Of a stretch of DNA of 64,000 nucleotides, positions 34,326 to 43,358 are shown in pieces. Source of the stretch: Bradyrhizobium monzae (lineage in GTDB: Bacteria; Pseudomonadota; Alphaproteobacteria; Rhizobiales; Xanthobacteraceae); NCBI RefSeq assembly GCF_021458635.1, contig NZ_JAIRDQ010000009.1:62001-126000 (forward strand), written 5' to 3'. Each line of letters opens with the position of its first letter. Position 1 is the stretch's first letter. The notes beneath the pieces are model-generated. The model did not search any database, had not been told where the DNA came from, and saw only the letters and a list, made by a program, of their open reading frames with translations. The position numbers and the translations under genes were made by a program.

Positions 34326-34676
34326 ATGCGTGATCTCATGCTCCAGTGTGCCGGAATCCTCGCCATCGTGGTGGCGCTCATCCATGGCATCCTCGGCGAG
34401 ACCAAGGTCTTTCCCCGCGCTACGATCGAGCCACCGCGGCTCCGCACCCTGATCCGCCTGGTCTGGCAGGCCTCGACCGTGGCCTGGATCGGCTGCGGCG
34501 TGCTCCTGATCGCGACGCCCTGGATGGACTCCGGCTTGGCGCGCCGCTGGATCGTTCTCACCATGATCGGCGTCTTTGGCTTCTCCGCCTGCGCCAACGC
34601 ATGGGCGACGCGTGGCCGGCATTTCGGCTGGATGGCGCTGAGCGTGGTCGTGGCGATGGCGGTGGCCGGCTACTGA
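34326..34676 (+). CDS. Small four-helix membrane protein
   Basis: The 116-residue product has four hydrophobic helices (starting CAGILAIVVALIHGILGE) with conserved-looking HGILGETKVFPRA and PPRLRTLIRLVWQASTVAW. The start at ATG 34326 has GGAG six bases upstream; the ATG at 34314 lies within the operator and has no ribosome site. The function is unknown. The gene is first in a likely operon controlled by the divergent TetR regulator, 41 bp before the hydratase. Confidence 0.78.
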   Translation: MRDLMLQCAGILAIVVALIHGILGETKVFPRATIEPPRLRTLIRLVWQASTVAWIGCGVLLIATPWMDSGLARRWIVLTMIGVFGFSACANAWATRGRHFGWMALSVVVAMAVAGY

Positions 34677-34717
34677 CCGTCGCAACGACAGGCCGCACAT
34701 TCAAGCGGAGTGGTGTC

Positions 34718-35515
34718 ATGGAAGATCGTGTTCGTCTTGCTATCGCGAACGGCGTGGGCCATGTCCGGCTCAATCGGCCGGACAAGATGAATGCACTCGA
34801 CCCCGCGATGTTCGAGGCGCTCATCGCAGCCGGAACCCAGCTTGGTGCTCGCGATGATGTCCGTGTCGTCGTTCTCTGCGGCGAAGGCCGTGCGTTCTGC
34901 GCGGGCGTCGACCTGGATCGGATTCTGGCCACAACGCGAGGCGATCCGCTGCTCCCGTCGATCGACCTGACGCAGCGAAGCCACGGCATGGCGAACTACG
35001 CACAGCACCTGGTGTGGCTCTGGCGCGAGTTGCCCGTGCCCGTGATTGCCGCGGTCCATGGCGTCGCCTTCGGTGGCGGCTTCCAGCTCGCGCTCGGCGC
35101 GGACCTTCGCTATCTTGCGCCGGAAACAAAGCTCGGCGTCATCGAAGCCAAATGGGGCCTGGTACCCGACATGGCCGGCACGCAATTGATGCGTCGCCTC
35201 GCACGTGAGGATGTCGTGCGCGAGCTGACCTATACCGGTCGCGTGTTTTCGGCCCACGAAGCGCTGGCCTATGGTTTCGCGACCGGACTTGCCGACGATC
35301 CGCTGGCTACCGCATTGAAGGTTGCGGACGAGATCGCAAGCCGTAGCCCGGACGCGGTCCGTGCCGCCAAGCGGCTCCTCAATCTCGCCGCGCGCTCGGA
35401 CGAAGCCACGGGTCTTGCCGCCGAGACCGCCGAGCAGGCCGCGTTGCTCGGCACCCCCAATCACATCGAAGCGGTCAGGAGCAATATCGAGAACCGCACA
35501 CCGCGATGGAGCTGA
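34718..35515 (+). CDS. Enoyl-CoA hydratase/isomerase family protein
   Basis: The 265-residue crotonase-fold protein shows VRLNRPDKMNALDPAMFEAL, the first oxyanion-hole segment GRAFCAGVDLD, the second AVHGVAFGGGFQLALGADLRY, and KWGLVPDMAGTQLMRRL. Typical hydratase glutamates are not both evident (the second is in VPDMAG, where Asp replaces Glu), so hydration, isomerisation or another crotonase reaction is possible. The ATG at 34718 is preceded by CGGAG. The SDR gene begins 3 bp after its stop, so they are co-translated. Confidence 0.9.
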   Translation: MEDRVRLAIANGVGHVRLNRPDKMNALDPAMFEALIAAGTQLGARDDVRVVVLCGEGRAFCAGVDLDRILATTRGDPLLPSIDLTQRSHGMANYAQHLVWLWRELPVPVIAAVHGVAFGGGFQLALGADLRYLAPETKLGVIEAKWGLVPDMAGTQLMRRLAREDVVRELTYTGRVFSAHEALAYGFATGLADDPLATALKVADEIASRSPDAVRAAKRLLNLAARSDEATGLAAETAEQAALLGTPNHIEAVRSNIENRTPRWS

Positions 35516-35518
35516 AGC

Positions 35519-36331
35519 ATGGCACTGACACTCGTCACCGGAGGCACAGGTCATCTCGGTCGGGATATCGTCGATCGCTTGGTTCGCGACGGCCACAGCG
35601 TTCGGTTGCTTGCGCGCGCGAGAGGCGCCCGATCGGACGTCGAATGGGCCATGGGCGATCTCGCGACGGGCATTGGCCTGCCAGAGGCCTTGCAGGGCGT
35701 CGACACCGTCATCAATGCGGCGACGTATTCGCCGATCGCGCGGCGAGGCGGTGTTCGGCCCGTCGATTTCTTCACGTCGCCTTCCGCCGTCGATGTCGAG
35801 GGAACGGAGCGATTGCTGTCGCTCTGCCAGCGGCAGTCCGTGCGGCACTTCCTGCATGTGTCGATCGTCGGGCTCGACGAGGCCACGCTGCCCTATGCAC
35901 AGGTCAAGCTCGCCGGCGAGCGGCTGGTTCGCGCCTCCGCGCTGTCGTGGTCCGTCGTTCGCGCGATGCCATTCTATTATCTGCTCGACAAGATGCTTGC
36001 GGGCCTCGCCTGGCTTCCGGTGTGGCCGATGCCGACGACGGTGTTCAATCCTGTCGACACGACGGATGTTGCCGATCACGTCGTGGCCTGCGCTTTCGAC
36101 GGGACATGCGGCGAGCGCGCGGAGATTGGCGGTCCCGACGACCTCAGCGTTGCCGCGTTGGCCGGCCTGTATCGGGATGCGCGAGGGCTGCATCGAAAAA
36201 TCCTGCCGGTATCCATGTCCGAGACAAGAGCCCGCGGCATGGGTTTTGTCGTCAGTCAGGGCGTGCGCGGGCGTCTCGCCTGGGCGGACTGGCTGCAACG
36301 CCAGTATTCCAGCCCACGCCGCGCGGCCTGA
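35519..36331 (+). CDS. NmrA-type SDR-like NAD(P)-binding protein
   Basis: The 270-residue protein has an N-terminal Rossmann motif TLVTGGTGHLGRDIVDRLV and the atypical-SDR signature VDTVINAAT, VEGTERLLSLC, HFLHVSIVGLDE. It lacks the classical catalytic Tyr-x-x-x-Lys; the segment YAQVKLAGERLVR is partly similar (YxxxK present as YAQVK). Such proteins act as sugar epimerases, quinone reductases or redox sensors. It is last in the TetR-controlled set. Confidence 0.85.
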   Translation: MALTLVTGGTGHLGRDIVDRLVRDGHSVRLLARARGARSDVEWAMGDLATGIGLPEALQGVDTVINAATYSPIARRGGVRPVDFFTSPSAVDVEGTERLLSLCQRQSVRHFLHVSIVGLDEATLPYAQVKLAGERLVRASALSWSVVRAMPFYYLLDKMLAGLAWLPVWPMPTTVFNPVDTTDVADHVVACAFDGTCGERAEIGGPDDLSVAALAGLYRDARGLHRKILPVSMSETRARGMGFVVSQGVRGRLAWADWLQRQYSSPRRAA

Positions 36332-36541
36332 CGTGGTTCGCGAGGTTTTCGGCCGAATCCAAGCCGTGAGGCTTAAGGCCGCAGCGAGCTGCCAAATATG
36401 CGCGGTGCACGGAGGGCACTGATCTTTTGGCTCCCGTTAGAATATCTCTAAGGCCATTCGATCCCCGTAGCGAGTTGACTTCACCCTCTCCTTTGCTTCC
36501 TTCGGGCGCGCTTCGCGCACACGACAGAGGAGGAGACATTC

Positions 36542-36820
36542 GTGAGAGTCATTCGTGTTCTTGCCATTGCACTGACGGTCGGGATCGGCATGGGGTCGAC
36601 GGCGATGGCCGACGGTTTCAAGAACTGCACCACGCTCGACAAGGCGTCGTGGAAACCGGCTGGTGATGCCGAAGCCAAGGCCAAGGCGGCGGGCTATGAA
36701 GTGCGGCGCTCGAAGATCGAAGGCTCGTGCTATGAGGTCTACGGCGTCAAGGAAGGCAAGCTCTACGAGCTGTTCTACAGCCCGGAAGATCTCAGCCTGA
36801 AGCACACGATAGCCAAGTAA
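36542..36820 (+). CDS. Secreted PepSY-domain-like small protein
   Basis: The 92-residue product has a signal peptide (VIRVLAIALTVGIGMGSTAMA, cleaved before DGF) and one PepSY-like domain: the WKPAGDAEAKAKAAGYEVRRSKIEGSCYEVYGV segment resembles such folds, with a C-terminal strand KLYELFYSPEDLSL. It starts with GTG preceded by GAGGAGGAG. Two cysteines (NCTTL and GSCYEV) could form a disulphide. The cytochrome b561 gene follows 33 bp later, so the two probably act together in the envelope. Confidence 0.83.
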   Translation: MRVIRVLAIALTVGIGMGSTAMADGFKNCTTLDKASWKPAGDAEAKAKAAGYEVRRSKIEGSCYEVYGVKEGKLYELFYSPEDLSLKHTIAK

Positions 36821-36853
36821 TGTCTTCAGCCAAGGTTTGAGAGTGGTCCCGGC

Positions 36854-37435
36854 TTGAACGACAAATCGGTGCCAGAAGCGCGCGGGGCGTTCGACCGGAC
36901 TCCCGCGGATGGAACGGTCGCGGTCTGGGACCTTCCGCTGCGTCTCTGGCACTGGGCCCTTGCGGCCAGCGTCCTGGCCGCGTGGTTCACGCCCACCGTC
37001 TACGACAGTCTTCACCGCATCGTCGGCTATAGCATTATCGGGCTCTTGGCCTTCCGCCTGGTCTGGGGATTTTGCGGCAGCCGCTATTCGCGCTTTCGCA
37101 TGGTCGGCGTCAGACTTCGTGCCGTGCCCAACTATCTCTGGAATCTGCGCCGCGGCATCACTGGCCGCTACATCGGGCTCAACCCGGCCGGCACCCTGAT
37201 GCTGGTGGCGCTGCTATTGTCACTCAGCGTCTCGGCGATCACGGGCGCACTGTCGGTGACCGTCACCTTCTTCGGCGTCTGGTGGATCGAGGACACCCAC
37301 GCTTACGCGTCGGACGCGGTCATCGTCCTGGTCGTGCTGCATGTGGTCGGCGTGGTGCTGATGGGCATGCTTCAGCGCGAGAACCTGATCCGCGCGATGA
37401 TCACAGGGCGCAAGCGCATTCGGAACCGTTCCTAG
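36854..37435 (+). CDS. Cytochrome b561-type membrane protein
   Basis: The 193-residue protein has four membrane helices and begins its core with VAVWDLPLRLWHWALA, a hallmark of the cytochrome b561/Ni-Fe-hydrogenase b-type subunit family; haem-ligating histidines are present in LWHWAL, SLHRIVGY and VLHVVGV. It would carry electrons across or within the inner membrane. The start appears to be TTG at 36854. It follows the PepSY-like gene by 33 bp, a combination often seen in redox modules. Its electron partners are not in the window. Confidence 0.87.
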   Translation: MNDKSVPEARGAFDRTPADGTVAVWDLPLRLWHWALAASVLAAWFTPTVYDSLHRIVGYSIIGLLAFRLVWGFCGSRYSRFRMVGVRLRAVPNYLWNLRRGITGRYIGLNPAGTLMLVALLLSLSVSAITGALSVTVTFFGVWWIEDTHAYASDAVIVLVVLHVVGVVLMGMLQRENLIRAMITGRKRIRNRS

Positions 37436-37651
37436 GCGGAACCGGCAGAGTTCGAACGGATGCAGCCGCGGGTCCGCTTACCCAGGTAGTTTCAGGGCAG
37501 TCGCTTCCCCGCACAAATACTGCCAATTGGCGTCATTTTCCGAGCGACGTTTACCTCGTGATAGGTATGCAACTGGGCATTGCGGAAAATTAACGCGGAG
37601 CAAGTCCGACCGGATCAATTCTCGGTAGTATTGACGAGGGAGCGCTATTGC

Positions 37652-40153
37652 ATGTTCCGCGTTTTTTCCTGCCTGGCGGCCGAGCACGATTGGCGGCTCG
37701 TTGTGCTCGCTGGCCTGGTTTGCTTCGCCGCAAGCATCGTCGCCGTCAGCATCTTTCATCGCGCGATCGCGTCGCGCGCCTGGACGCGGCTGATCTGGAT
37801 CGCGATCGCCGGTGCCGCCATCGGCTACGGAATCTGGGCGACGCATTTTGTCGCAATGCTCGCCTACGAGCCCGGCGTCCCGACCGGTTACGGCCTCGTT
37901 CTGACAGCGCTGTCACTCGCCGCGGCGATGATCCTGACGTCGGGCGGATTCGGAGTTGCCGTCTACAATTCGGGCCGCTGGCGCGCAGCTGCCGGTGGCG
38001 GCATCATCGGCGCCGGCATCGCAAGCATGCACTATATCGGCATGTGGGCCCTCGAAGTGCCGGGTCATGTGACCTGGTCGCCGGGGCTGGTGCTCGCCTC
38101 GATCGGCCTCGGCATGGTCCTGGGCTATGCCGCCCTCGCGGTGGCCATGGGCAGCAAGGGCAAGCGGGGAACCTTCGCCTCGGCTTTGCTGCTGACGCTC
38201 GCCATCGTGTCGCATCATTTCACGGCCATGGGAGCCGTGCAGATCGTTCCCGATCCGACGCTGGAAAACGATACATGGTCGCTTTCGCCGGCCTTCCTCG
38301 CCGTTGCAATTGCCGGTGTGGCCCTGTCGGTGCTCGGGATGAGCTTCGTCGGCGTCCTGGCCGATCGTCGCCTTGCGACCCGAACCAGCAGATTCGAGGA
38401 AATCATCAGCGAACTTTCGCGCGCCAGGCAACAGGTGGAAGATTCGCAGCAGGAAATCCAGGACCAGAAACTCAGGCTGGATACGGCCATCAACAACATG
38501 GTCGAGGCCTTGTGCATGTTCGATGCGGAGAAGCGACTTGTCGTCTGCAACGACCGTTATGCCCGGCTCTATCAATTGCCGCCGGAGCTGCTGAGAACGG
38601 GGACCCCGCACGTCGACATCATCAGGCATCGCGTCGTGACCGGCATCCTCAAGAGCGACACCAGCGAGGGCGCCGCCGCGCAATTCCTGTCGAAATTGGC
38701 CGCGTTGCCGTTCGATGCCGTCTCGAGCAGAATCGACGAGTTCGCGGACGGCCGGTTGATCTGCGTGACGCGACAACCGATGGCCGGCGGCGGCTGGGTG
38801 GCCACGCATCTTGACGTCACCGAGCAACGCAGGTCGGAGGCCAAGATTGCTCATATGGCACAACACGATGCGCTGACCGATCTGCCGAACCGCGTGCTGC
38901 TCAGAGAGCGGATGGAGCATGCACTTGCCGTGACCCGCAATGGCGGCCTCGATCTGGCCGTGCTCATGCTCGACCTCGACCGCTTCAAGGAGGTCAACGA
39001 CACGCTCGGACACCCGACGGGCGATTCCCTGTTGCGCGCCGTCGCCGCGCGTTTGCGCGATTGCACCACGGAAACAGCGTTGATCGCCCGGCTGGGCGGC
39101 GACGAGTTCGCGGTGATCGACTACGTCACCAACCCGGCCGTTGAGGCCGCCGCCCTCGCCGAGAGGATCAAAAAGGCGCTTTGCGAACCCTTCGATCTCG
39201 ACGATCACCGCGTCACGGTGGGCACCAGCATCGGCATTGCGATCGCGCCGCGCGATGGCAACGATTCCGACGTGCTCATGAAGAGCGCGGATCTGGCACT
39301 CTACTCTGCCAAGAGCGGTGGACGCGGTGCATTCCGTTTCTTCGAGCCGGAACTCGACGAGCTCATGCATGCGCGGCGCAACCTGGAGCGCGACATGCGG
39401 GATGCGCTTGCCGGCCACGAATTCGAGCTGCACTACCAGCCGTTCGTCAATACTGCGACCGGCGAGATCCGCGGCTTCGAAGCCCTGCTGCGCTGGCATC
39501 ACCCGCGGCGAGGCCTGGTCATGCCCGGCGAATTCATTCCGCTCGCGGAGGAGGCCGGCTTGATCGTGCCGCTGGGAGAATGGATCCTCAGGACTGCCTG
39601 TGCGGAAGCGGCCAAATGGCCCGCCCATCTCAGGATCGCGATCAACCTGTCCCCGGCCCAATTCAGGAGCAAGGACCTTGTCCCGGTCATCGTCGGTGCA
39701 CTGGCGAATTCGGGAGTTGCGCCACACCGGCTCGAGCTCGAGGTGACCGAGACCGTCATCATGCATGACAGCGAAGTCGTCTTCGCAGCACTTGGTCAAT
39801 TGCGCGAGCTCGGCGTGCGAATCGCCCTGGACGACTTCGGCACCGGCTATTCATCGCTGAGCTTTCTGCAGAGATTCCCGTTCGACAAGATCAAGGTCGA
39901 CCGCAGCTTCGTCAACGAACTGTCCAGCGCAAGCGCAGACGCGCATGATCTCGCGCGAGCGGTCGTTCGCTTCGCGGTCAGCCTCGGCAAGACGACGACC
40001 GCCGAAGGCGTCGAAACGAAGGAGCAGCTCGATCTTCTCCGTGAAGAGGGCTGTGCCGAAACGCAAGGCTACTATTTCGGCCGGCCGATGCCTCAATCCG
40101 GCGTCGTGAAAATCCTGAGGCGAGGTGCCCGGGCGGCCGTTCGCGCGGCGTGA
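37652..40153 (+). CDS. MHYT-PAS-GGDEF-EAL bifunctional c-di-GMP protein
   Basis: This 833-residue membrane protein likely controls c-di-GMP. Seven N-terminal helices form an MHYT sensor, with its motifs in IWATHFVAML, GIASMHYIGMW and IVSHHFTAMGAV; such domains may sense gases or redox through a metal. A PAS-7 type domain follows (LDTAINNMVEALCMFDAEK), then GGDEF (ARLGGDEFAVIDY) and EAL (GFEALLRWHHPRRG, DDFGTGYSSL, KVDRSFV), each with intact signature. No RxxD inhibitory site precedes GGDEF. The ATG at 37652 follows GAGGGAG. It stands alone, about 216 bp after the cytochrome gene. Confidence 0.94.
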   Translation: MFRVFSCLAAEHDWRLVVLAGLVCFAASIVAVSIFHRAIASRAWTRLIWIAIAGAAIGYGIWATHFVAMLAYEPGVPTGYGLVLTALSLAAAMILTSGGFGVAVYNSGRWRAAAGGGIIGAGIASMHYIGMWALEVPGHVTWSPGLVLASIGLGMVLGYAALAVAMGSKGKRGTFASALLLTLAIVSHHFTAMGAVQIVPDPTLENDTWSLSPAFLAVAIAGVALSVLGMSFVGVLADRRLATRTSRFEEIISELSRARQQVEDSQQEIQDQKLRLDTAINNMVEALCMFDAEKRLVVCNDRYARLYQLPPELLRTGTPHVDIIRHRVVTGILKSDTSEGAAAQFLSKLAALPFDAVSSRIDEFADGRLICVTRQPMAGGGWVATHLDVTEQRRSEAKIAHMAQHDALTDLPNRVLLRERMEHALAVTRNGGLDLAVLMLDLDRFKEVNDTLGHPTGDSLLRAVAARLRDCTTETALIARLGGDEFAVIDYVTNPAVEAAALAERIKKALCEPFDLDDHRVTVGTSIGIAIAPRDGNDSDVLMKSADLALYSAKSGGRGAFRFFEPELDELMHARRNLERDMRDALAGHEFELHYQPFVNTATGEIRGFEALLRWHHPRRGLVMPGEFIPLAEEAGLIVPLGEWILRTACAEAAKWPAHLRIAINLSPAQFRSKDLVPVIVGALANSGVAPHRLELEVTETVIMHDSEVVFAALGQLRELGVRIALDDFGTGYSSLSFLQRFPFDKIKVDRSFVNELSSASADAHDLARAVVRFAVSLGKTTTAEGVETKEQLDLLREEGCAETQGYYFGRPMPQSGVVKILRRGARAAVRAA

Positions 40154-40165
40154 ACCCTCGCGCAC

Positions 40166-40843
40166 TCACTGCAACGGCGGATCGCCGCTGGTGCGCTTCT
40201 TGGCGAGGTCCATCTCGGTGACCGCGATCAGGATCTCGGCGCGGGTCTTCAAATCCAGCGCTTCCAGCATCGCCTGCTTCTCGGCGGGGCCATAGGGCGA
40301 CATCATCGCCAGTGCATTGACCAGCGCCTCGTTGGGTGCGCTCTCGACGCCTTCCCAGTCGACCTTGAGATTGTTGGCCTTCAGGAAATCCGCCAGCACC
40401 GTCAACAGCGCCTCGCGATCGACCTCGTCCTCGCCCTTGCGCGCGGTGAAGTCGTCGATGAAGGTGAAGAAGTCCACCTTGCACTGCCGGTAGGCGGTCA
40501 GCACTTCGAGCTCCTCGATCACCTTGAAGCGCGCGACGCCGGTGAGCTCGAGGATGTAGCGGCCGTCGCCGGATTCGGCGAGCTGAGTGATGCGGCCGAC
40601 GCAGCCGACGCGGAACAGCGCCGGCTTGTCGGAATTTTTGGGCGAATGCGCCGCGTCCGGCTGGATCATGCCGATCAGGCGATGGCCGTCGCGAAAACTG
40701 TCGTCGACCATTGCGAGATAGCGCGGCTCGAAGATGTTGAGCGGCATCTGGCCGCGCGGCAATAGCAGCGCGCCCGGCAGCGGAAACACCGGGATGATTT
40801 CCGGAAGGTCGGCGGGGCCGCGATATTCGATGTTGATCGGCAT
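40166..40843 (-). CDS. LON-substrate-binding-domain protein
   Basis: The 225-residue product contains only the N-terminal LON (PUA-like) domain: IPVFPLPGALLLPRGQMPLNIFEPRYLAMVDD, GRITQLAESGDGRYILELTGVARFKV, and a helical tail. It lacks the ATPase and protease domains of Lon. Its role in folding or degradation is not established. It follows the thioredoxin-TPR gene by about 108 bp on the same strand, a common alphaproteobacterial pairing. It converges on the MHYT gene at 12 bp. Confidence 0.92.
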   Translation of the reverse strand: MPINIEYRGPADLPEIIPVFPLPGALLLPRGQMPLNIFEPRYLAMVDDSFRDGHRLIGMIQPDAAHSPKNSDKPALFRVGCVGRITQLAESGDGRYILELTGVARFKVIEELEVLTAYRQCKVDFFTFIDDFTARKGEDEVDREALLTVLADFLKANNLKVDWEGVESAPNEALVNALAMMSPYGPAEKQAMLEALDLKTRAEILIAVTEMDLAKKRTSGDPPLQ

Positions 40844-40863
40844 CTGGTCCCCGCTGACGTCGC

Positions 40864-40940
40864 TAGAGCATGATCCGGATCCGGAGGACCGCGTCAGCGC
40901 AAAGTGTGAAGCGGCTTTCCGACAAGGTCATGCTCCAACT
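40864..40940. repeat. Dispersed intergenic repeat (AGAGCATGATCCGGA type)
   Basis: The segment begins TAGAGCATGATCCGGATCC and ends in GGTCATGCTCCAAC. Its outer GAGCATGA/TCATGCTC arms are complementary. The internal AAAGTGTGAAGCGG and TTTCCGA resemble a repeat I know from many Rhizobiales genomes. It fills the gap between the thioredoxin and LON-domain genes, so it is transcribed with them if they form an operon. Confidence 0.75.
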
Positions 40941-40951
40941 CATCGTTTTCC

Positions 40952-41872
40952 CTACGAAAACAGGATCGTCGACAAGCGCTTGCGCCCCTCGACGGTCGCT
41001 TCGTCCGCGCCGCCCCAGGCCTCGAAGAACTGCACCAGCTGCTTGCGGGCACCGTCGTCGTTCCATTTGCGGTCGCGCTTGACGATCGCGAGCAGCTGCT
41101 CGGTGGCGGCGGCCCGGTTGCCTTGCGCGTTGAGCGCGGTGGCGAGGTCGAAGCGTGCCTGATGATCGAGCGGGTTTGCGGCGACTTTCTGTTCCAGTTC
41201 AGCGACGGGGCCGAGCGCTTCAGCCTGTTCGGCGAGGTCGATCGCGGTCTGCACGGCCTTCACGGCGGGATCGTTGCGCTTGGATTCCGGCACTATGGCC
41301 AGTGTCTGCTTGGCCTGCTCCATCGCGCCGGAGGTGACGTAGCATTTGGCGAGGCCGGCAAGTGCCGCGATGTTGGTCGAATCGTACTGTAGCACTTCGG
41401 CGTAGATCTGGGCTGCCGCAGCGGCGTCGCCCTCGGCGAGAACGGCCTCGGCCTCCTGCAGAATCTCGGCGATGTTGGGCTCGCCGGGCGCGGTCACGCC
41501 CTTGGTCACCTTTTCGATGAAGGCATTGATCTGGCTCTCCGGCACCGCGCCCATGAAGCCGTCGGCGGGTTGGCCGTTGACGAAGGCGATCACCGCCGGG
41601 ATCGACTGGATGCCCATCTGGCCCGGGATCGCCGGATGCTGGTCGATGTTCATCTTGACCAGCTTGACCTTGCCCTTGGCCGCCTTGACCGCCTTCTCCA
41701 GCACGGGGGTGAGCTGCTTGCAGGGGCCGCACCACTCCGCCCAGAAGTCGATCAGCACCGGCTGGCGCTTTGATTCCTCGATGACGTCCTTCACGAAGGT
41801 CTGGGTGGTGGTGTCCTTGATCAGATCGGCTGCAGCCGGGCTCGCTCCGTTACCCTGGTCGATGATCGTCAC
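40952..41872 (-). CDS. Thioredoxin-TPR protein (CnoX/YbbN family)
   Basis: The 306-residue protein joins an N-terminal thioredoxin domain with active site WCGPC (Cys48 and Cys51) to a C-terminal half of tetratricopeptide repeats. This is the architecture of CnoX/YbbN, a chaperone that holds client proteins under oxidative stress and hands them to GroEL or DnaK; E. coli CnoX has a mutated active site, while here both cysteines are kept, so a redox activity is likely. It heads a two-gene set with the LON-domain gene. Confidence 0.93.
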   Translation of the reverse strand: MTIIDQGNGASPAAADLIKDTTTQTFVKDVIEESKRQPVLIDFWAEWCGPCKQLTPVLEKAVKAAKGKVKLVKMNIDQHPAIPGQMGIQSIPAVIAFVNGQPADGFMGAVPESQINAFIEKVTKGVTAPGEPNIAEILQEAEAVLAEGDAAAAAQIYAEVLQYDSTNIAALAGLAKCYVTSGAMEQAKQTLAIVPESKRNDPAVKAVQTAIDLAEQAEALGPVAELEQKVAANPLDHQARFDLATALNAQGNRAAATEQLLAIVKRDRKWNDDGARKQLVQFFEAWGGADEATVEGRKRLSTILFS

Positions 41873-42146
41873 GGGATCCCCTCGTCTGATGTCTGGAATG
41901 GCGGGTCTTTAGCACGTCGCCATCGCATATGCTTCGTTTCAGGCCCTAAAATTGGGCCGGGCCGGCCGAATTTCAATCCACCGGCGCCGATTCGGCAGTT
42001 CCAGGGCGTTTTGGGGTGATTCGGCCGGGTTCGGGCTCATATGGGGGCTCCGAAAGCGAATTGATGCCGCCGGTAGCTGTTGCATTCGCCGCCCGCTTTT
42101 GGCATACGACAGCCGTTGCCGGCGCGTCACGCGACCGACACAGGAT

Positions 42147-42221
<75 letters not shown>

Positions 42222-42359
42222 ATTTTTTTCCAGCATCCAAATGAGCTAGCTATTCCGCCCAGAGCGAGTTGCTGCACCGATCTTGGTGTAGGTCGTTGCT
42301 CCAAGTCCCGGGCTGCGCCGAAATGGGTGCCAACCCGCTATTCAGGGCCACTTCCCTGA

Positions 42360-43010
42360 TCATACAGCGCGAAGAAGCTCTTGGGTCCTTTCCAGCGCGA
42401 TGTTCGCGATCGGCAAATATGGGTCTTTGATCGAGAGCTGGTTGATTACTGCGCTCACAAAGTCAGGCTTCAGTCTGTCGATTGCGGCCAGCGTGCTTGT
42501 GACGCTGTTGCGATAGCTGGCCAGCTCCCTGATGATGGCTTCGGCGTGCTTTTCGCCGGCCGCCGCGATGTCAAATATATCGCGCGGCACGATGCTATCG
42601 CCCCGATGATAGATTTTCTTCGCAATGATTTCCGGGATTGTCTCCAGGAGGACCATTTCGCCCTCAACTGTCGATTGCGTGGTCGGGGAGGAAGTCAGCG
42701 ACTGCGCGACGATGAAATCGATCTCTCCAAATTCAAAACCGAGCTTCGGGAGACGTGCGCCATCTCCTTTGTAATCAGCAGGCCCAACCTCGAAGTGGAA
42801 GTCATGCTTCTGTGGATCTAGAAAGGGAAGGACTTGAGGGTCCGCGAGAAAGATATCGACATCGTGGCTTATCCGATGATCGATTTGCAGCATCATCGCC
42901 GTGCCGCCGCCGAACGACCAATGATCAATGATTTCCTGTTCGGCGTTCACTTGCCGGATCATCGCACAGGCAATGCGAAACAGCTGCGCCCAATCGGATT
43001 GAGCGCTCAC
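42360..43010 (-). CDS. AbiEii/AbiGii-family nucleotidyltransferase toxin
   Basis: The 216-residue product matches the AbiEii toxin family of type IV toxin-antitoxin systems. It has the nucleotidyltransferase motif GGGTAMMLQIDHRISHDVDI (acidic residues Asp50 and Asp52), a further conserved strand FGEIDFIVA, and the typical ETIPEIIAKKIYHRGDSIVPRDIFDIA block. AbiEii-type enzymes add nucleotides to tRNA and arrest growth; some protect against phage. The start codon is 3 bp from the stop of the upstream 90-residue gene. Local DNA looks less GC-rich than its neighbours. Confidence 0.9.
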   Translation of the reverse strand: MSAQSDWAQLFRIACAMIRQVNAEQEIIDHWSFGGGTAMMLQIDHRISHDVDIFLADPQVLPFLDPQKHDFHFEVGPADYKGDGARLPKLGFEFGEIDFIVAQSLTSSPTTQSTVEGEMVLLETIPEIIAKKIYHRGDSIVPRDIFDIAAAGEKHAEAIIRELASYRNSVTSTLAAIDRLKPDFVSAVINQLSIKDPYLPIANIALERTQELLRAV

Positions 43011-43013
43011 CGG

Positions 43014-43286
43014 TTACGCCGCCAGTGGATTGGATTGTCCCGAAAAGTCGGCAAACGCCTTCGCCGCGGCAACCAGTTGATCGCGGCTGATGCCATACAT
43101 CTCAGCGAACGCGATTTGTAGCTTGGGTTCAACATCCCCAAAGAATGACGACATCGGGCCACAGGCGGCCTTCGCCGCAGAGGGGTCCAGCAGGCAATGG
43201 ACGAGCTCCTGCGCGCTTAGCTTTTTGCCATACGGCGCATTTACAGTCGCAAGTACGAGGACGGGGATATTCATCTGCGTCGCCAT
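43014..43286 (-). CDS. Small protein upstream of AbiEii toxin, candidate antitoxin
   Basis: This 90-residue protein (or 86 from Met at 43274) is not one I recognise. It is mostly helical in appearance (KLSAQELVHCLLDPSAAKAA, GISRDQLVAAAKAFADF) with no clear helix-turn-helix and no membrane segment. Its position, 3 bp before the AbiEii-type toxin gene and on the same strand, is that of an antitoxin. It does not look like AbiEi, the usual partner, which is larger and has an N-terminal winged helix. An alternative is that it is a diverged accessory gene without antitoxin activity. Confidence 0.65.
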   Translation of the reverse strand: MATQMNIPVLVLATVNAPYGKKLSAQELVHCLLDPSAAKAACGPMSSFFGDVEPKLQIAFAEMYGISRDQLVAAAKAFADFSGQSNPLAA

Positions 43287-43358
43287 CCAGGTGTCCCGTC
43301 AATACGGGATCGACGTAGAATATCTATACCCGGCCAACCAACTTCGCAATCAAGCGGC

